Origin: JACKOD01 sp041591635
Lineage (GTDB): Bacteria > Pseudomonadota > Gammaproteobacteria > Pseudomonadales > Oleiphilaceae
Direction: 5' to 3'
DNA: 20,565 bases
NCBI GenBank assembly: GCA_041591635.1
Contig: JBFHRO010000031.1
Location: forward strand, 1 to 20,565
Below are positions 1-7,122 of this stretch, piece by piece. The position numbers were made by a program, and so were the translations under genes. The notes beneath the pieces were generated by a model. It saw only the letters and a program-made list of their open reading frames with translations, had not been told where the DNA came from and made no database searches. Position 1 is the first letter of the stretch. The number at the start of each line of letters is the position of its first letter.

Positions 1-876
1 ATCGCCATTTAACTGAATCCCCGCGAGACTGCCAATCTCGCGCCAAAACACTTCGCGCAAATGCGTCAGCCGCCGGGATTCCTCAACCATCACAGCCTCA
101 GCCAGCGCAAAAGCCTTCCCCATGCCAACCAGTTGATGGGTTGCCAGCGTCCCTGAGCGCATTCCGCGCTCATGGCCACCACCATGGATCTGCGCCATCA
201 CCTTGACATGCGGGGCCCGCCGCACAAAAAGCGCCCCCACTCCCTTGGGGCCATAGACCTTGTGACCCGAAAAGGACATCAGATCAACCGGCAATGCACG
301 CAAATCCAGCGGTATCTTGCCTGCACTCTGGGCGGCATCGACATGAAACAACGCACCGGCTGCCTGCGCAGTCTTTCCCAGCGCCGCAATATCATTGACC
401 ACGCCAAGTTCATTGTTTACGTGCATCAGAGACACAAGAATGGTGTCAGAACGCAGGGCACCGGCAAGCGCCTCGGGGCTTACCACGCCACGCTGATCGG
501 GGGACAGGTAGGTTACTTCAAACCCCTTGGATTCAAGGTGGCGACAGCTATCCAGTACCGCTTTGTGCTCAATGGCTGAGGTAATGATGTGCCGACCTTC
601 GGCAGCCCTCGCCTCAGCCACACCCTTGATGGCAAGGTTATCTGACTCGGTCGCCCCCGACGTCCAGACGATCTCTCGCGGATCGACTTTGACCAGGTCT
701 GCCACCTCGCGCCGCGCAGCTTCAACCGCCGCTTCAGCCTGCCAGCCGAAAAAATGGGAACGAGATGCCGGATTCGCGAAAACGCCATCAAGCGTCAAAT
801 GTTTCATCATGACGTCAGCCACCGCCGGATCGACAGGCGTGGTTGCTGCATAATCAAGGTAGATAGGGGTTTTCAT
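1..876 (-). CDS. iscS: Cysteine desulfurase IscS, N-terminal 292 codons (runs off the left edge)
   Basis: This PLP enzyme takes sulfur from L-cysteine, giving alanine and a persulfide that is passed to IscU for Fe-S cluster assembly and to tRNA thiolation partners. The reading frame is open from an ATG at 876 to base 1. It begins MKTPIYLDYAATTPVDPAVA and contains SGATESDNLAIKG, HVNNELGVV, the PLP-lysine motif SFSGHKVYGPKG with the lysine at residue 206 (same number as in E. coli IscS), and GGGHERGMRSGT. E. coli IscS has 404 residues, so about 110 are missing here, including the catalytic Cys loop; this is the window boundary, not a truncation of the gene. The ATG has GAGAGG 7 nt upstream. It lies 80 bp downstream of iscR, as in isc operons, so iscU and iscA are expected to follow beyond the edge. 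Group I (IscS) assignment over NifS/SufS is secure from the near-identity to E. coli IscS and the neighbouring iscR. Confidence 0.97.
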   Translation of the reverse strand, partial: MKTPIYLDYAATTPVDPAVADVMMKHLTLDGVFANPASRSHFFGWQAEAAVEAARREVADLVKVDPREIVWTSGATESDNLAIKGVAEARAAEGRHIITSAIEHKAVLDSCRHLESKGFEVTYLSPDQRGVVSPEALAGALRSDTILVSLMHVNNELGVVNDIAALGKTAQAAGALFHVDAAQSAGKIPLDLRALPVDLMSFSGHKVYGPKGVGALFVRRAPHVKVMAQIHGGGHERGMRSGTLATHQLVGMGKAFALAEAVMVEESRRLTHLREVFWREIGSLAGIQLNGD

Positions 877-893
877 CGAAAAACCTCTCTTGT

Positions 894-922
894 GTTCGGA
901 TGCCGTCACTTAACGTCCGAAC
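894..922 (-). promoter_or_regulatory. iscR-iscS intercistronic stem-loop
   Basis: In the transcript the perfect 7-bp arms GTTCGGA and TCCGAAC (922-916 and 900-894) enclose 15 nt, and an inner CGT/ACG pairing can extend the helix with a bulge. A second short palindrome (CGAGA/TCTCG, 925-936) lies just upstream. In E. coli a structured iscR-iscS spacer protects the iscR part of the mRNA while iscSUA is degraded by the sRNA RyhB. The position is the same here; the function is inferred only. Confidence 0.45.
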
Positions 923-956
923 GACGAGATTTCTCGCACTCCTGGAGCAGATGAAC

Positions 957-1421
957 TCACAGAATTTCAGACGGTATGACGCGTGACTTACCATTTTGGC
1001 GCGCTGCAATGACCTGCACTTCGCGTTTTTTCATCAGATCATTCAAACTGATGCGCCCGAGGAATTCGTGAATCTGGGCACTGAGATCCGACCAGAGATG
1101 ATGCGTCAGGCACTTCTCTCCTGCTTGACAGTCGCCCTGGCTGTTGCAGCGCGTAGTATCAATGGATTCGTTGACCGCATCAACCACCTGCGCAATGGTA
1201 ATCTCGGATTCGTGCCTGCCAAGCCTGTATCCGCCACCCGGCCCCCGTACGCTCGACACCAGCTCATGACGCCGGAGTTTGGCAAACAACTGTTCCAGAT
1301 ACGACAGCGAGATATCTTGCCGGCGGGAAATATCCGCCAGGCTTACCGGCCCTTCGCAAGCATGCAACGCGAGATCCAGCATAGCCGTAACCGCATATCT
1401 GCCCTTGGTTGTTAAACGCAT
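957..1421 (-). CDS. iscR: Fe-S cluster-sensing transcriptional regulator IscR
   Basis: An Rrf2-family repressor/activator of 154 residues (E. coli 162) that carries a [2Fe-2S] cluster and controls Fe-S biogenesis genes. The winged helix-turn-helix occupies about residues 1-70, with the typical start MRLTTKGRYAVTAMLDLALH and the motif SVRGPGGGYRLGR. The cluster ligands are all present at the E. coli positions: C92, C98 and C104 in RCNSQGDCQAGEKC, and H107. The ATG at 1421 was chosen over an upstream in-frame start at 1457 because it matches the family N-terminus and has GGGGGA just upstream. It is the first gene downstream of the promoter at 1490-1518 and precedes iscS. With intact ligands it should switch between holo- and apo-forms; holo-IscR repression at the Type 1 site in its own promoter is the established feedback loop in E. 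coli. Confidence 0.96.
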   Translation of the reverse strand: MRLTTKGRYAVTAMLDLALHACEGPVSLADISRRQDISLSYLEQLFAKLRRHELVSSVRGPGGGYRLGRHESEITIAQVVDAVNESIDTTRCNSQGDCQAGEKCLTHHLWSDLSAQIHEFLGRISLNDLMKKREVQVIAARQNGKSRVIPSEIL

Positions 1422-1469
1422 AAGTCCCCCGAAGACTCCCTGAACGTCGCGAAACACGAGCGGTTCGCT

Positions 1470-1499
1470 TAACCATAAAGTGTCAGGGGATTATGGTTA
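1470..1499. repeat. 9-bp perfect inverted repeat over the iscR -10 and start region
   Basis: The arms taaccataa (1470-1478) and ttatggtta (1491-1499) are perfect reverse complements separated by 12 bp. The right arm overlaps the -10 hexamer of the iscR promoter and the left arm lies around or just after the expected transcription start. This could be an operator dyad or a 5'UTR hairpin. It does not look like an IscR Type 1 or Type 2 consensus. Confidence 0.6.
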
Positions 1500-1522
1500 T
1501 TCCAACTATTTCAGTCAAGTAT
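1490..1522 (-). promoter_or_regulatory. iscR promoter with overlapping IscR Type 1 binding site
   Basis: Reading the minus strand, TTGACT (1518-1513) and CATAAT (1495-1490) are separated by exactly 17 bp. Overlapping this, bases 1522-1498 read ATACTTGACT-GAAA-TAGTTGGAATA, an imperfect palindrome that fits the Type 1 IscR consensus remembered from E. coli (ATA..GACT....AGTC..TAT); the right half-site is the weaker one. Holo-IscR bound here would block RNA polymerase at the -35. The expected start is near 1483, giving a leader of about 60 nt. The promoter lies just after the cysE stop (1536), so iscR-iscS can be regulated separately from trmJ-cysE. Confidence 0.8.
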
Positions 1523-1535
1523 TGCCGCAACGCTG

Positions 1536-2309
1536 TCAGCAACTTGAGCGGCGCTCATCGGTCATTCCCGAGAAATCCTCGTCTTTCAGGGGCGGCACCA
1601 CATTGTTTTGATAGTTTGCATCGAGACGCTGCAACGCCTTGCACATCCGCTCCATGCGCTCATCAACCGCATGCACATGATCCAGGATGGCACGAATCGA
1701 TCGAGCCACAGGGTCAGGCATTTCCTCGCTTAAGCCATAGGCATCAAAACCGATTTTCTCAGCCATCGCCTGACGCCTGTCACTCTCGCCCTGACTGGTT
1801 CGCATGATGATTCGCCCGGGTATTCCTACCACAGTGGCACCTGAGGGCACTTCTTTGGTGACTACGGCATTCGAGCCTATCTTGGCGTCATCACCCACCA
1901 TAAAAGGGCCAAGAATTTTGGCACCTGCACCCACTACCACATTATTTCCCAAGGTTGGGTGGCGTTTGCCTTTATTCCAGGAGGTGCCTCCAAGCGTCAC
2001 GCCTTGATAGAGGGTGACATCATCCCCCACCACAGCGGTCTCGCCGATGACCACACCCATGCCATGATCAATGAAAAAGCGCCTGCCAATCTGAGCGCCC
2101 GGGTGAATTTCGATGCCGGTAAACCAACGGGCCAGGGTGGAAATAGTACGCGCCAGCCATTTCGCGCCTCGAACCCAGAGCCAATGCGCAAGGCGATAGA
2201 ACAGGAGCGCATGCAATCCCGGATAGTTGGTGATCACTTCAAAAAAGTTACGTGCGGCCGGATCCCTCGCAAATACGCTATCTACATCTTCCCGGATTCT
2301 TGAAAACAT
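1536..2309 (-). CDS. cysE: Serine O-acetyltransferase CysE
   Basis: Transfers acetyl from acetyl-CoA to L-serine, giving O-acetylserine, the first committed step of cysteine synthesis; family members are feedback-inhibited by cysteine. The protein has 257 residues, near the Pseudomonas length and shorter than E. coli CysE (273). An N-terminal helical part (1-65) is followed by a left-handed beta-helix of hexapeptide repeats (about 66-165). The catalytic Asp-His pair is D81-H82 in FIDHGMGVVIGET, and the second active-site histidine is H117 in KRHPTLG. A charged, probably flexible C-terminal tail follows. The ATG at 2309 has AAGGAG 7 nt upstream. It sits 51 bp downstream of trmJ and ends 14 bp before the iscR promoter, so a cysteine supplier lies next to the cysteine-consuming Fe-S genes. 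No terminator is seen after it, so read-through into iscR is possible. Confidence 0.96.
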   Translation of the reverse strand: MFSRIREDVDSVFARDPAARNFFEVITNYPGLHALLFYRLAHWLWVRGAKWLARTISTLARWFTGIEIHPGAQIGRRFFIDHGMGVVIGETAVVGDDVTLYQGVTLGGTSWNKGKRHPTLGNNVVVGAGAKILGPFMVGDDAKIGSNAVVTKEVPSGATVVGIPGRIIMRTSQGESDRRQAMAEKIGFDAYGLSEEMPDPVARSIRAILDHVHAVDERMERMCKALQRLDANYQNNVVPPLKDEDFSGMTDERRSSC

Positions 2310-2360
2310 GAAAAAACTCCTTGAGCAACAGACTGGCAGCCAATCCTGAATAAAGGGACA

Positions 2361-3137
2361 TTAAGACGGGTGATTCTTGCTGAGCTTGAGCACTTCCTTG
2401 AAAAAACCGCGCATGATGTTGATCTCCATGCGATCCATGTGAGCGCGCTGAAATAATCGCCGGATGCGCGTCATCAGTTGCCGAGGATTATCCGGATCGA
2501 GAAAACCGGTTGCGATCATGGCCTGTTCGAAGTGGGAAATAAAACCTTCCACCTCATTAACGCTGGCCACGGCCTCATCCCAACCAGGGTCAGCAGGACT
2601 GCAGGTCGGCGCAAGCTGGGAACCGCCTTTTTCACCTTGCAACAAATCATGCATGCGCAGCTCATAAAGCACCACCTGCACGGCCATTGCAAGGTTGAGC
2701 GAGCTGTAGTCGGGATTCGACGGAATATGCACGTGATAATTGCAGCGCTGCAATTCCTCGTTGGAAAGCCCCCGGTCCTCTTGCCCGAAAACTACCGCGA
2801 CACTTCGCTGTGCGTCGTCTGCCGCTATCAGATCCTGCACTTTGGCTGCACAATCCCTCGGATTCATCACCGGCCAGGGAATGCGTCGTCCGCGGGCACT
2901 GGTACCAAATACCGCAACACAGCCCTCCACCGCTTCCGCAAAGGAGTTCACCACCTGGGCGCCATCCAGTATGTCGACCGCGCCCGAGGCGCGCCCCATT
3001 GCCACATCATTGCGAAAATCGGTTGGCGACACCAACCAGAGCTGGCAAAACCCCATATTTTTGATTGCGCGTGCGACGGCACCAATATTTCCCGCATGGG
3101 AGGTATTCATCAAGACAATGCGCACTTGCTGGTACAT
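2361..3137 (-). CDS. trmJ: tRNA (Cm32/Um32) methyltransferase TrmJ
   Basis: A SPOUT-family (SpoU) methyltransferase that uses S-adenosylmethionine to 2'-O-methylate position 32 of the tRNA anticodon loop. The product has 258 residues (E. coli 246). Motif 1 is NTSHAGNIGAVARAIKNMGF with the conserved Asn11 and Arg23; the knot motifs are VAVVFGQEDRGLSNEE (114-129) and HIPSNPDYSSLNLAMAVQVV (137-156). The C-terminal 70 residues form the basic extension typical of TrmJ. The ATG at 3137 matches the family start MYQQVRIVLMNTSHAGN and follows a GAGCGAG element; an in-frame ATG at 3173 would add 12 atypical residues. It is first in the minus-strand block trmJ-cysE-iscR-iscS and divergent from suhB across 190 bp. 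A weak promoter candidate (TTGGCG, 18 bp, TATGTT on the minus strand around 3170-3199) lies upstream. Confidence 0.94.
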   Translation of the reverse strand: MYQQVRIVLMNTSHAGNIGAVARAIKNMGFCQLWLVSPTDFRNDVAMGRASGAVDILDGAQVVNSFAEAVEGCVAVFGTSARGRRIPWPVMNPRDCAAKVQDLIAADDAQRSVAVVFGQEDRGLSNEELQRCNYHVHIPSNPDYSSLNLAMAVQVVLYELRMHDLLQGEKGGSQLAPTCSPADPGWDEAVASVNEVEGFISHFEQAMIATGFLDPDNPRQLMTRIRRLFQRAHMDRMEINIMRGFFKEVLKLSKNHPS

Positions 3138-3249
3138 GGAAAACTCGCTCTCAATTTTTCTGGCGCGGAACATACCCTAATCATGCGAAGAACGCCAATG
3201 ATGGGAAATGCCAATCATGCTACGGTAATTAGTGGCCAGCCCACTTGTC

Positions 3250-3258
3250 TGTTATGAT
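3250..3258 (+). promoter_or_regulatory. Candidate extended -10 promoter for suhB
   Basis: TGTTATGAT fits the extended -10 form TGnTATAAT with one mismatch; no convincing -35 lies 16-18 bp upstream. Start would be near 3265, giving a leader of about 60 nt before the ATG at 3328. A second TATGAT occurs at 3295-3300 without a TG extension. The rest of the 190-bp divergent gap holds a gccaat(g/c)atg direct repeat (3194 and 3210) and no ORF I would call. Confidence 0.4.
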
Positions 3259-3327
3259 GTCGCCGCGCAGATCGGCGCATTTCTTTCACAGTCTTATGAT
3301 TCATCGTTGGGGTTCAAAGCACTCGCC

Positions 3328-4116
3328 ATGCAACCAGTCGTCAATATTGCCCTTCGTGCAGCCCGTCAGGCAAACGAATTCATCCAGCACAGTCTTAATC
3401 ATATGGACTTTGCAAACACAGACCACCAAAACAATCAAAGAAAACTCGCCCAAACCCAGTCGGCCATTCACAAAATATTCTTTGATGCCTTAAAGAAAGC
3501 CTACCCCATGCACTACATCGCCGAACTGGGTGAATGGGATGCCCAGGGCAAGGAAAACAGTTGGCACCTGCACTTCCATTCAGATCAGGCAACGCTGCGC
3601 AGCCTGCCTTTATCGGCTTATACGTTGGTCAACAAAATCAAGGGACGTCCCGAGCATGCCATTGTGGTCAACGCACTCACCGGTGAAGAATTTGCCGCCA
3701 GTCGCAATCACGGTGCTGCGGTAAACGGTCGACGCATGCGCGTATCAGAACCTCGCAACCTCGAATCAGCCACGGTCCACACCAACGTCCTGGACGTGAC
3801 AACCAACGAAAAGCGTCGACTGGCCATGGATCTTCTCAGTGAGCTGCACTCGTCTGTTGCTGGCATCCGCATGACCGGTTGCCCCGCCATAGATTTGGCA
3901 TGGGTCGCGGCAGGAAAAGTGGATGCTGCCGTGGTCCTCAACCCTGACATGGATGATCTGGCGGGCGTATTGCTGCTTTGCCAGGAAGCCGGTGCGCTTT
4001 CTGGCACCTTCAGCGGCAGTCCGCCGGCCCGCACCAGTCGCAATCTGGTGGTTGCAAACAACAGAACATTCAAGTCACTGTTGCAACGCCTGCACACCTT
4101 CGATGGGATTGCCTGA
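3328..4116 (+). CDS. suhB: SuhB-like inositol-monophosphatase family protein with degenerate active site
   Basis: Protein of 262 residues (E. coli SuhB 267). The family fold is recognisable: N-terminus MQPVVNIALRAARQANEFI matches MHPMLNIAVRAARKAGNLI of E. coli, the middle VNKIKGRPEHAIVVNALTGE and GAAVNGRRMRVS, and RMTGCPAIDLAWVAAGKVDA near the C-terminus. The catalytic parts do not match. The canonical W-V-I-D-P-L-D-G-T-T-N-F reads W-H-L-H-F-H-S-D-Q-A-T-L (79-90), so both metal-binding aspartates are lost. The aspartate of FVTNVD (D44 in E. coli) is Q44, and the GEES/TEES glutamate region is shortened to AELGE. The WD.AAG motif is changed to MDDLAG, keeping one Asp. Hydrolysis of inositol phosphates is therefore unlikely. 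E. coli SuhB also acts as a Nus factor in rRNA antitermination independently of catalysis, a role this protein could retain. The ATG at 3328 is chosen by homology; the frame stays open upstream to 3232. It is divergent from trmJ and convergent with secF. Confidence 0.85.
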   Translation: MQPVVNIALRAARQANEFIQHSLNHMDFANTDHQNNQRKLAQTQSAIHKIFFDALKKAYPMHYIAELGEWDAQGKENSWHLHFHSDQATLRSLPLSAYTLVNKIKGRPEHAIVVNALTGEEFAASRNHGAAVNGRRMRVSEPRNLESATVHTNVLDVTTNEKRRLAMDLLSELHSSVAGIRMTGCPAIDLAWVAAGKVDAAVVLNPDMDDLAGVLLLCQEAGALSGTFSGSPPARTSRNLVVANNRTFKSLLQRLHTFDGIA

Positions 4117-4146
4117 GCGCTGATCTTTAAAGAGTTGCGTCAACCC

Positions 4147-4167
4147 CGGCGACGACTGCGGTCGCCG
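4147..4167. terminator. GC-rich hairpin in the suhB/secF convergent gap
   Basis: CGGCGAC (4147-4153) and GTCGCCG (4161-4167) form a perfect 7-bp stem with a 7-nt loop, between the stops of convergent suhB and secF. The position suits a shared transcription end, but no U-run follows on either strand, so it is not a canonical Rho-independent terminator. No gene is seen in the 96-bp gap; in Pseudomonas a small conserved gene lies here as I recall it. Confidence 0.35.
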
Positions 4168-4212
4168 TGCCGTCCGGGCTTGGCGCAAATCCCATCTACA
4201 TCCCGTTGAACG

Positions 4213-5133
4213 CTACGGTCTGTCATCTACCTCACTGGCTTCCTTGACCGGCGGCATCAGATCTTCCTTGGTCACATCCAGCGCAATAAGCAGACTGCTC
4301 GCAATGTAAATGGACGAGTAGGTTCCCACACCAATACCGATCAGCAGGGCTTTCGCAAACGCATTGATCATGTCACCGCCGACAAAATAAAGCGCAATAA
4401 GCACCAGCATGGTCGTGAAGGACGTGGAGAGGGTGCGCGACAAGGTACTGGTCAGCGAGCTGTTGATAATCTCGTGCGCCGTGCCTTTACGCATCTTGCG
4501 AAAGTTTTCGCGAATGCGGTCAAAGACCACGATGGTGTCATTCAGCGAGTAACCAATAACGGCCAGAATGGCTGCCAGGACCGTAAGATCAAAATCCCAC
4601 TGAAAGAGCGAAAAGCAACCCAGGGTGATGATGACGTCATGCACCAAAGCAACCACAGCACCAACCGAGAACTTGAACTGAAAACGCATCGCCACGTAGA
4701 CCATGACCACCAGCAAGGCAAAGAGCAATCCAAGACCGCCCTGCTCCCGCAGTTCGTCACCCACTTGCGCCCCCACAAACTCGGCACGCTTGAGGGCAAC
4801 CTCCTTACCGTCAGCTTGCAGCACTGCAAGAACTTCCTGCCCGACCTTATCACTGAAACCTTGCGACAGACGAATCAACACGGCGGTTTCGGCGCCAAAG
4901 TTCTGCACTACCAGCTTGTCGTAGCCGGCGCGGTTCAGGGTGGCCCGGACATCGGAGAGCGTCGGAGCTGTCTTGTACTCTACCTCAACCAGCGTGCCGC
5001 CGGTAAAATCCAGACCAAACTGCAGCCCGCGAAAGGCCAGCGAAAGAATGGAAACCACTATCATAACTATCGACAAGATCATCGTGACTTTTCGCAACGC
5101 CATGAAGTCGAGTACTTTTTCGGTATTGGACAT
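4213..5133 (-). CDS. secF: Protein translocase subunit SecF
   Basis: Inner-membrane RND-type partner of SecD; SecDF uses the proton gradient to pull exported proteins out of the SecYEG channel on the periplasmic side. The product has 306 residues with the expected layout: TM1 at about 16-34, then the signature FGLDFTGGT (39-47), a periplasmic domain to about residue 130, and five TM helices carrying GYSLNDTIVVFDRIREN, a key helix of the family. Two ATGs are in frame, at 5139 and 5133. The AGGAG lies only 1 nt before the first and 7 nt before the second, so 5133 is preferred (start MSNTEKVLDFMALRK). It follows secD by 16 bp and is last in the queA-tgt-yajC-secD-secF cluster; suhB converges on it. 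Confidence 0.96.
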   Translation of the reverse strand: MSNTEKVLDFMALRKVTMILSIVMIVVSILSLAFRGLQFGLDFTGGTLVEVEYKTAPTLSDVRATLNRAGYDKLVVQNFGAETAVLIRLSQGFSDKVGQEVLAVLQADGKEVALKRAEFVGAQVGDELREQGGLGLLFALLVVMVYVAMRFQFKFSVGAVVALVHDVIITLGCFSLFQWDFDLTVLAAILAVIGYSLNDTIVVFDRIRENFRKMRKGTAHEIINSSLTSTLSRTLSTSFTTMLVLIALYFVGGDMINAFAKALLIGIGVGTYSSIYIASSLLIALDVTKEDLMPPVKEASEVDDRP

Positions 5134-5149
5134 GCTCATTCTCCTGCAC

Positions 5150-7006
5150 TCAACCTATGGATAGTTTCTTGACGTTGCGACCACCGTAGACCAGGTTAAC
5201 AACGGATCGGGTGACCACTATGGCCGTGAACATGGAAGTAACAATCCCCAAAGAAAGCGTCACCGCAAACCCCTTGACAGGACCAGTACCAACAGCAAAC
5301 AGGATGAGTGCCACAAGCAAGGTGGTGATATTGGCATCAAAAATGGAGACAAAGGCTCGCTCATAGCCGGCGTTGATCGCCGACTGAGGCGGTAATCCAT
5401 TAGCCAATTCCTCTTTGATCCGGGCAAAAATCAACACATTGGCATCGACCGCCATCCCCACCGTCAAGACGATACCGGCAATACCCGGCATGGTCAGCGT
5501 GGCCGACATGATCGACATACAGGCAGACAGAATCAGTAAATTACAAAACAGCGCCAGATTGGCTACCAGACCAAAGAACCGGTAGTAAACCAGCATAAAG
5601 AGCATCACCAGCGCAAACCCTATGGTTACGGCCGAAATGCCGGCTTCGATATTTTTCTTCCCCAGCGATGGGCCAACGGTCCGCTCTTCCACAAAATACA
5701 CAGGCGCCGCCAACGATCCAGCCCGAAGCAACAATGCCAATTCGGCAGATTCGGCGACCGAATCCAGACCGGTGATACGGAAACTCGCCCCAAAGGCACT
5801 TTGAATGGTCGCCAGGCTGATGATATTGCGAATTTCTTTGTTTTCGCGTTCAACCACTTCCTGACCATCGACCATTCTCACCCGCGTACGACTCTTCTGC
5901 TCGATAAAAAGCACAGCCATTTTGCGTTTGACGGCATTGCGGGTAACCCGCCCCATCATGTTGCCGCCCTTGCTGTCGAGAGTGATATTGACCTGTGGTT
6001 GGCCGTTTTCGTCAAAGGTCGCTGCGGCATTGGCTACATTGTTACCGGTAACAATGATATCGCGTTCCAGTATGGCGGTGCGGACGGGGTTATCCCTGAA
6101 GGAGAACTGCTCGGTGTTGGCCCGGCTTTCATCTACCGTAGCCTCAAGTCTGAATTCGAGATTGGCCGTTGCCCCTAATACACGCTTGGCGGCAGCGGTG
6201 TCCTGAACGCCCGGCAACTCGACCACAATGCGATTGCGGCCCTGGCGCTGCACCAGCGGTTCAGCCACGCCCAACTCATTCACACGGTTACGCAGTGTGG
6301 TCAGGTTTTGGCTCACGGCGTAATCGGCCAATTCTTTGATCTTTTCTTCACTCAGGGTGAGTTCAAGATAAAACGCCCCCTCTACTTCGGAAGTGCGACG
6401 CTGAAATTCCAGATATTCCTTACGAATCAGGCTCTGCGCCTCTTCACGCTCCGATTCCTGGCTGAAACGCAACTTCAGATGCTGACCGTCAATCACTTCA
6501 AGCCCCCGGTAACGGATTTTTTCCTCGCGCAACCGGGTCTTGAGTTCGCTGGCATACACATCCATACGCTGACTGACTGCCTTGACCATATCTACTTCGA
6601 GCAGAAAGTGAACGCCTCCGCGCAAATCCAGTCCCAGCTTCATGGGGCCTGCCCCCAGATCCGTCAGCCAGCCGGGTGTGGTCGGAGCAAGGTTGAGTGC
6701 CGCAAGATAGTCCTCGCCCAGCACACCCTGCAGGGCGGCCTTGGCGGCCAACTGGGCTTCGCCACTATCAAAACGAATCATGGCGTACTTGTCTGCCACT
6801 TCGGCATCCCGGTAACGGATGCCGGCAGCATCCAGTGTCTTGGTGGCCTTCGCAAGTACCGACTCGCTGACCGTGGTCGAGCTTCTGGCGCCGGTGATTT
6901 GCAGCGCGTAATCATCCGGATAAAGGTTTGGAAGCGCATACAGCGTTCCCAACATCACGATGATCACCACCAGAAGATTTTTCCAAAGAGGATACTTGTT
7001 TAACAT
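5150..7006 (-). CDS. secD: Protein translocase subunit SecD
   Basis: Large subunit of the SecDF-YajC accessory translocase in the inner membrane; it drives late translocation with the proton-motive force. The product has 618 residues (E. coli 615). TM1 is at about 9-27 (LLVVIIVMLGTLYALPNLYP), followed by the family signature LGLDLRGGVHFLLEVDM (124-140), the periplasmic P1 base and head, and five C-terminal TM helices (about 455-610). TM4 contains VGMAVDANVLIFARIKEE with the conserved proton-relay Asp. The ATG at 7006 gives the classic start MLNKYPLWKNLLV with a GGGGC element upstream. It lies 116 bp downstream of yajC and is followed closely by secF. Confidence 0.97.
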   Translation of the reverse strand: MLNKYPLWKNLLVVIIVMLGTLYALPNLYPDDYALQITGARSSTTVSESVLAKATKTLDAAGIRYRDAEVADKYAMIRFDSGEAQLAAKAALQGVLGEDYLAALNLAPTTPGWLTDLGAGPMKLGLDLRGGVHFLLEVDMVKAVSQRMDVYASELKTRLREEKIRYRGLEVIDGQHLKLRFSQESEREEAQSLIRKEYLEFQRRTSEVEGAFYLELTLSEEKIKELADYAVSQNLTTLRNRVNELGVAEPLVQRQGRNRIVVELPGVQDTAAAKRVLGATANLEFRLEATVDESRANTEQFSFRDNPVRTAILERDIIVTGNNVANAAATFDENGQPQVNITLDSKGGNMMGRVTRNAVKRKMAVLFIEQKSRTRVRMVDGQEVVERENKEIRNIISLATIQSAFGASFRITGLDSVAESAELALLLRAGSLAAPVYFVEERTVGPSLGKKNIEAGISAVTIGFALVMLFMLVYYRFFGLVANLALFCNLLILSACMSIMSATLTMPGIAGIVLTVGMAVDANVLIFARIKEELANGLPPQSAINAGYERAFVSIFDANITTLLVALILFAVGTGPVKGFAVTLSLGIVTSMFTAIVVTRSVVNLVYGGRNVKKLSIG

Positions 7007-7037
7007 GCGAGCCCCAGTCCTTTCTTAACCTGCGTAA

Positions 7038-7108
7038 AAACTGCCGTCTAACCATGAAACAGCCAATCACCGCCCCCAACACCAAAGGCGTGATTTGCAG
7101 GGCAGTTT
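7038..7108 (-). repeat. 8-bp inverted repeat in the yajC-secD spacer
   Basis: Plus-strand arms aaactgcc (7038-7045) and ggcagttt (7101-7108) are perfect complements, 55 nt apart, inside the 116-bp yajC-secD gap. In the transcript this would form a long-loop hairpin whose second arm ends in a run of U, upstream of the secD ribosome site. It might tune secD expression, or be chance. An out-of-frame minus-strand stretch with a short hydrophobic segment crosses the gap but has no convincing start. Confidence 0.3.
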
Positions 7109-7122
7109 CACCTGGTCTGGTA

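Noticed and set aside
1..876. Truncated iscS pseudogene
   Set aside because: The frame is intact to the first base and aligns in register with E. coli IscS; it is cut only by the window edge.
3194..3219. Direct repeat gccaat(g/c)atg with a 16-bp period in the trmJ-suhB divergent region
   Set aside because: Two imperfect copies only; operator function is possible but cannot be supported.
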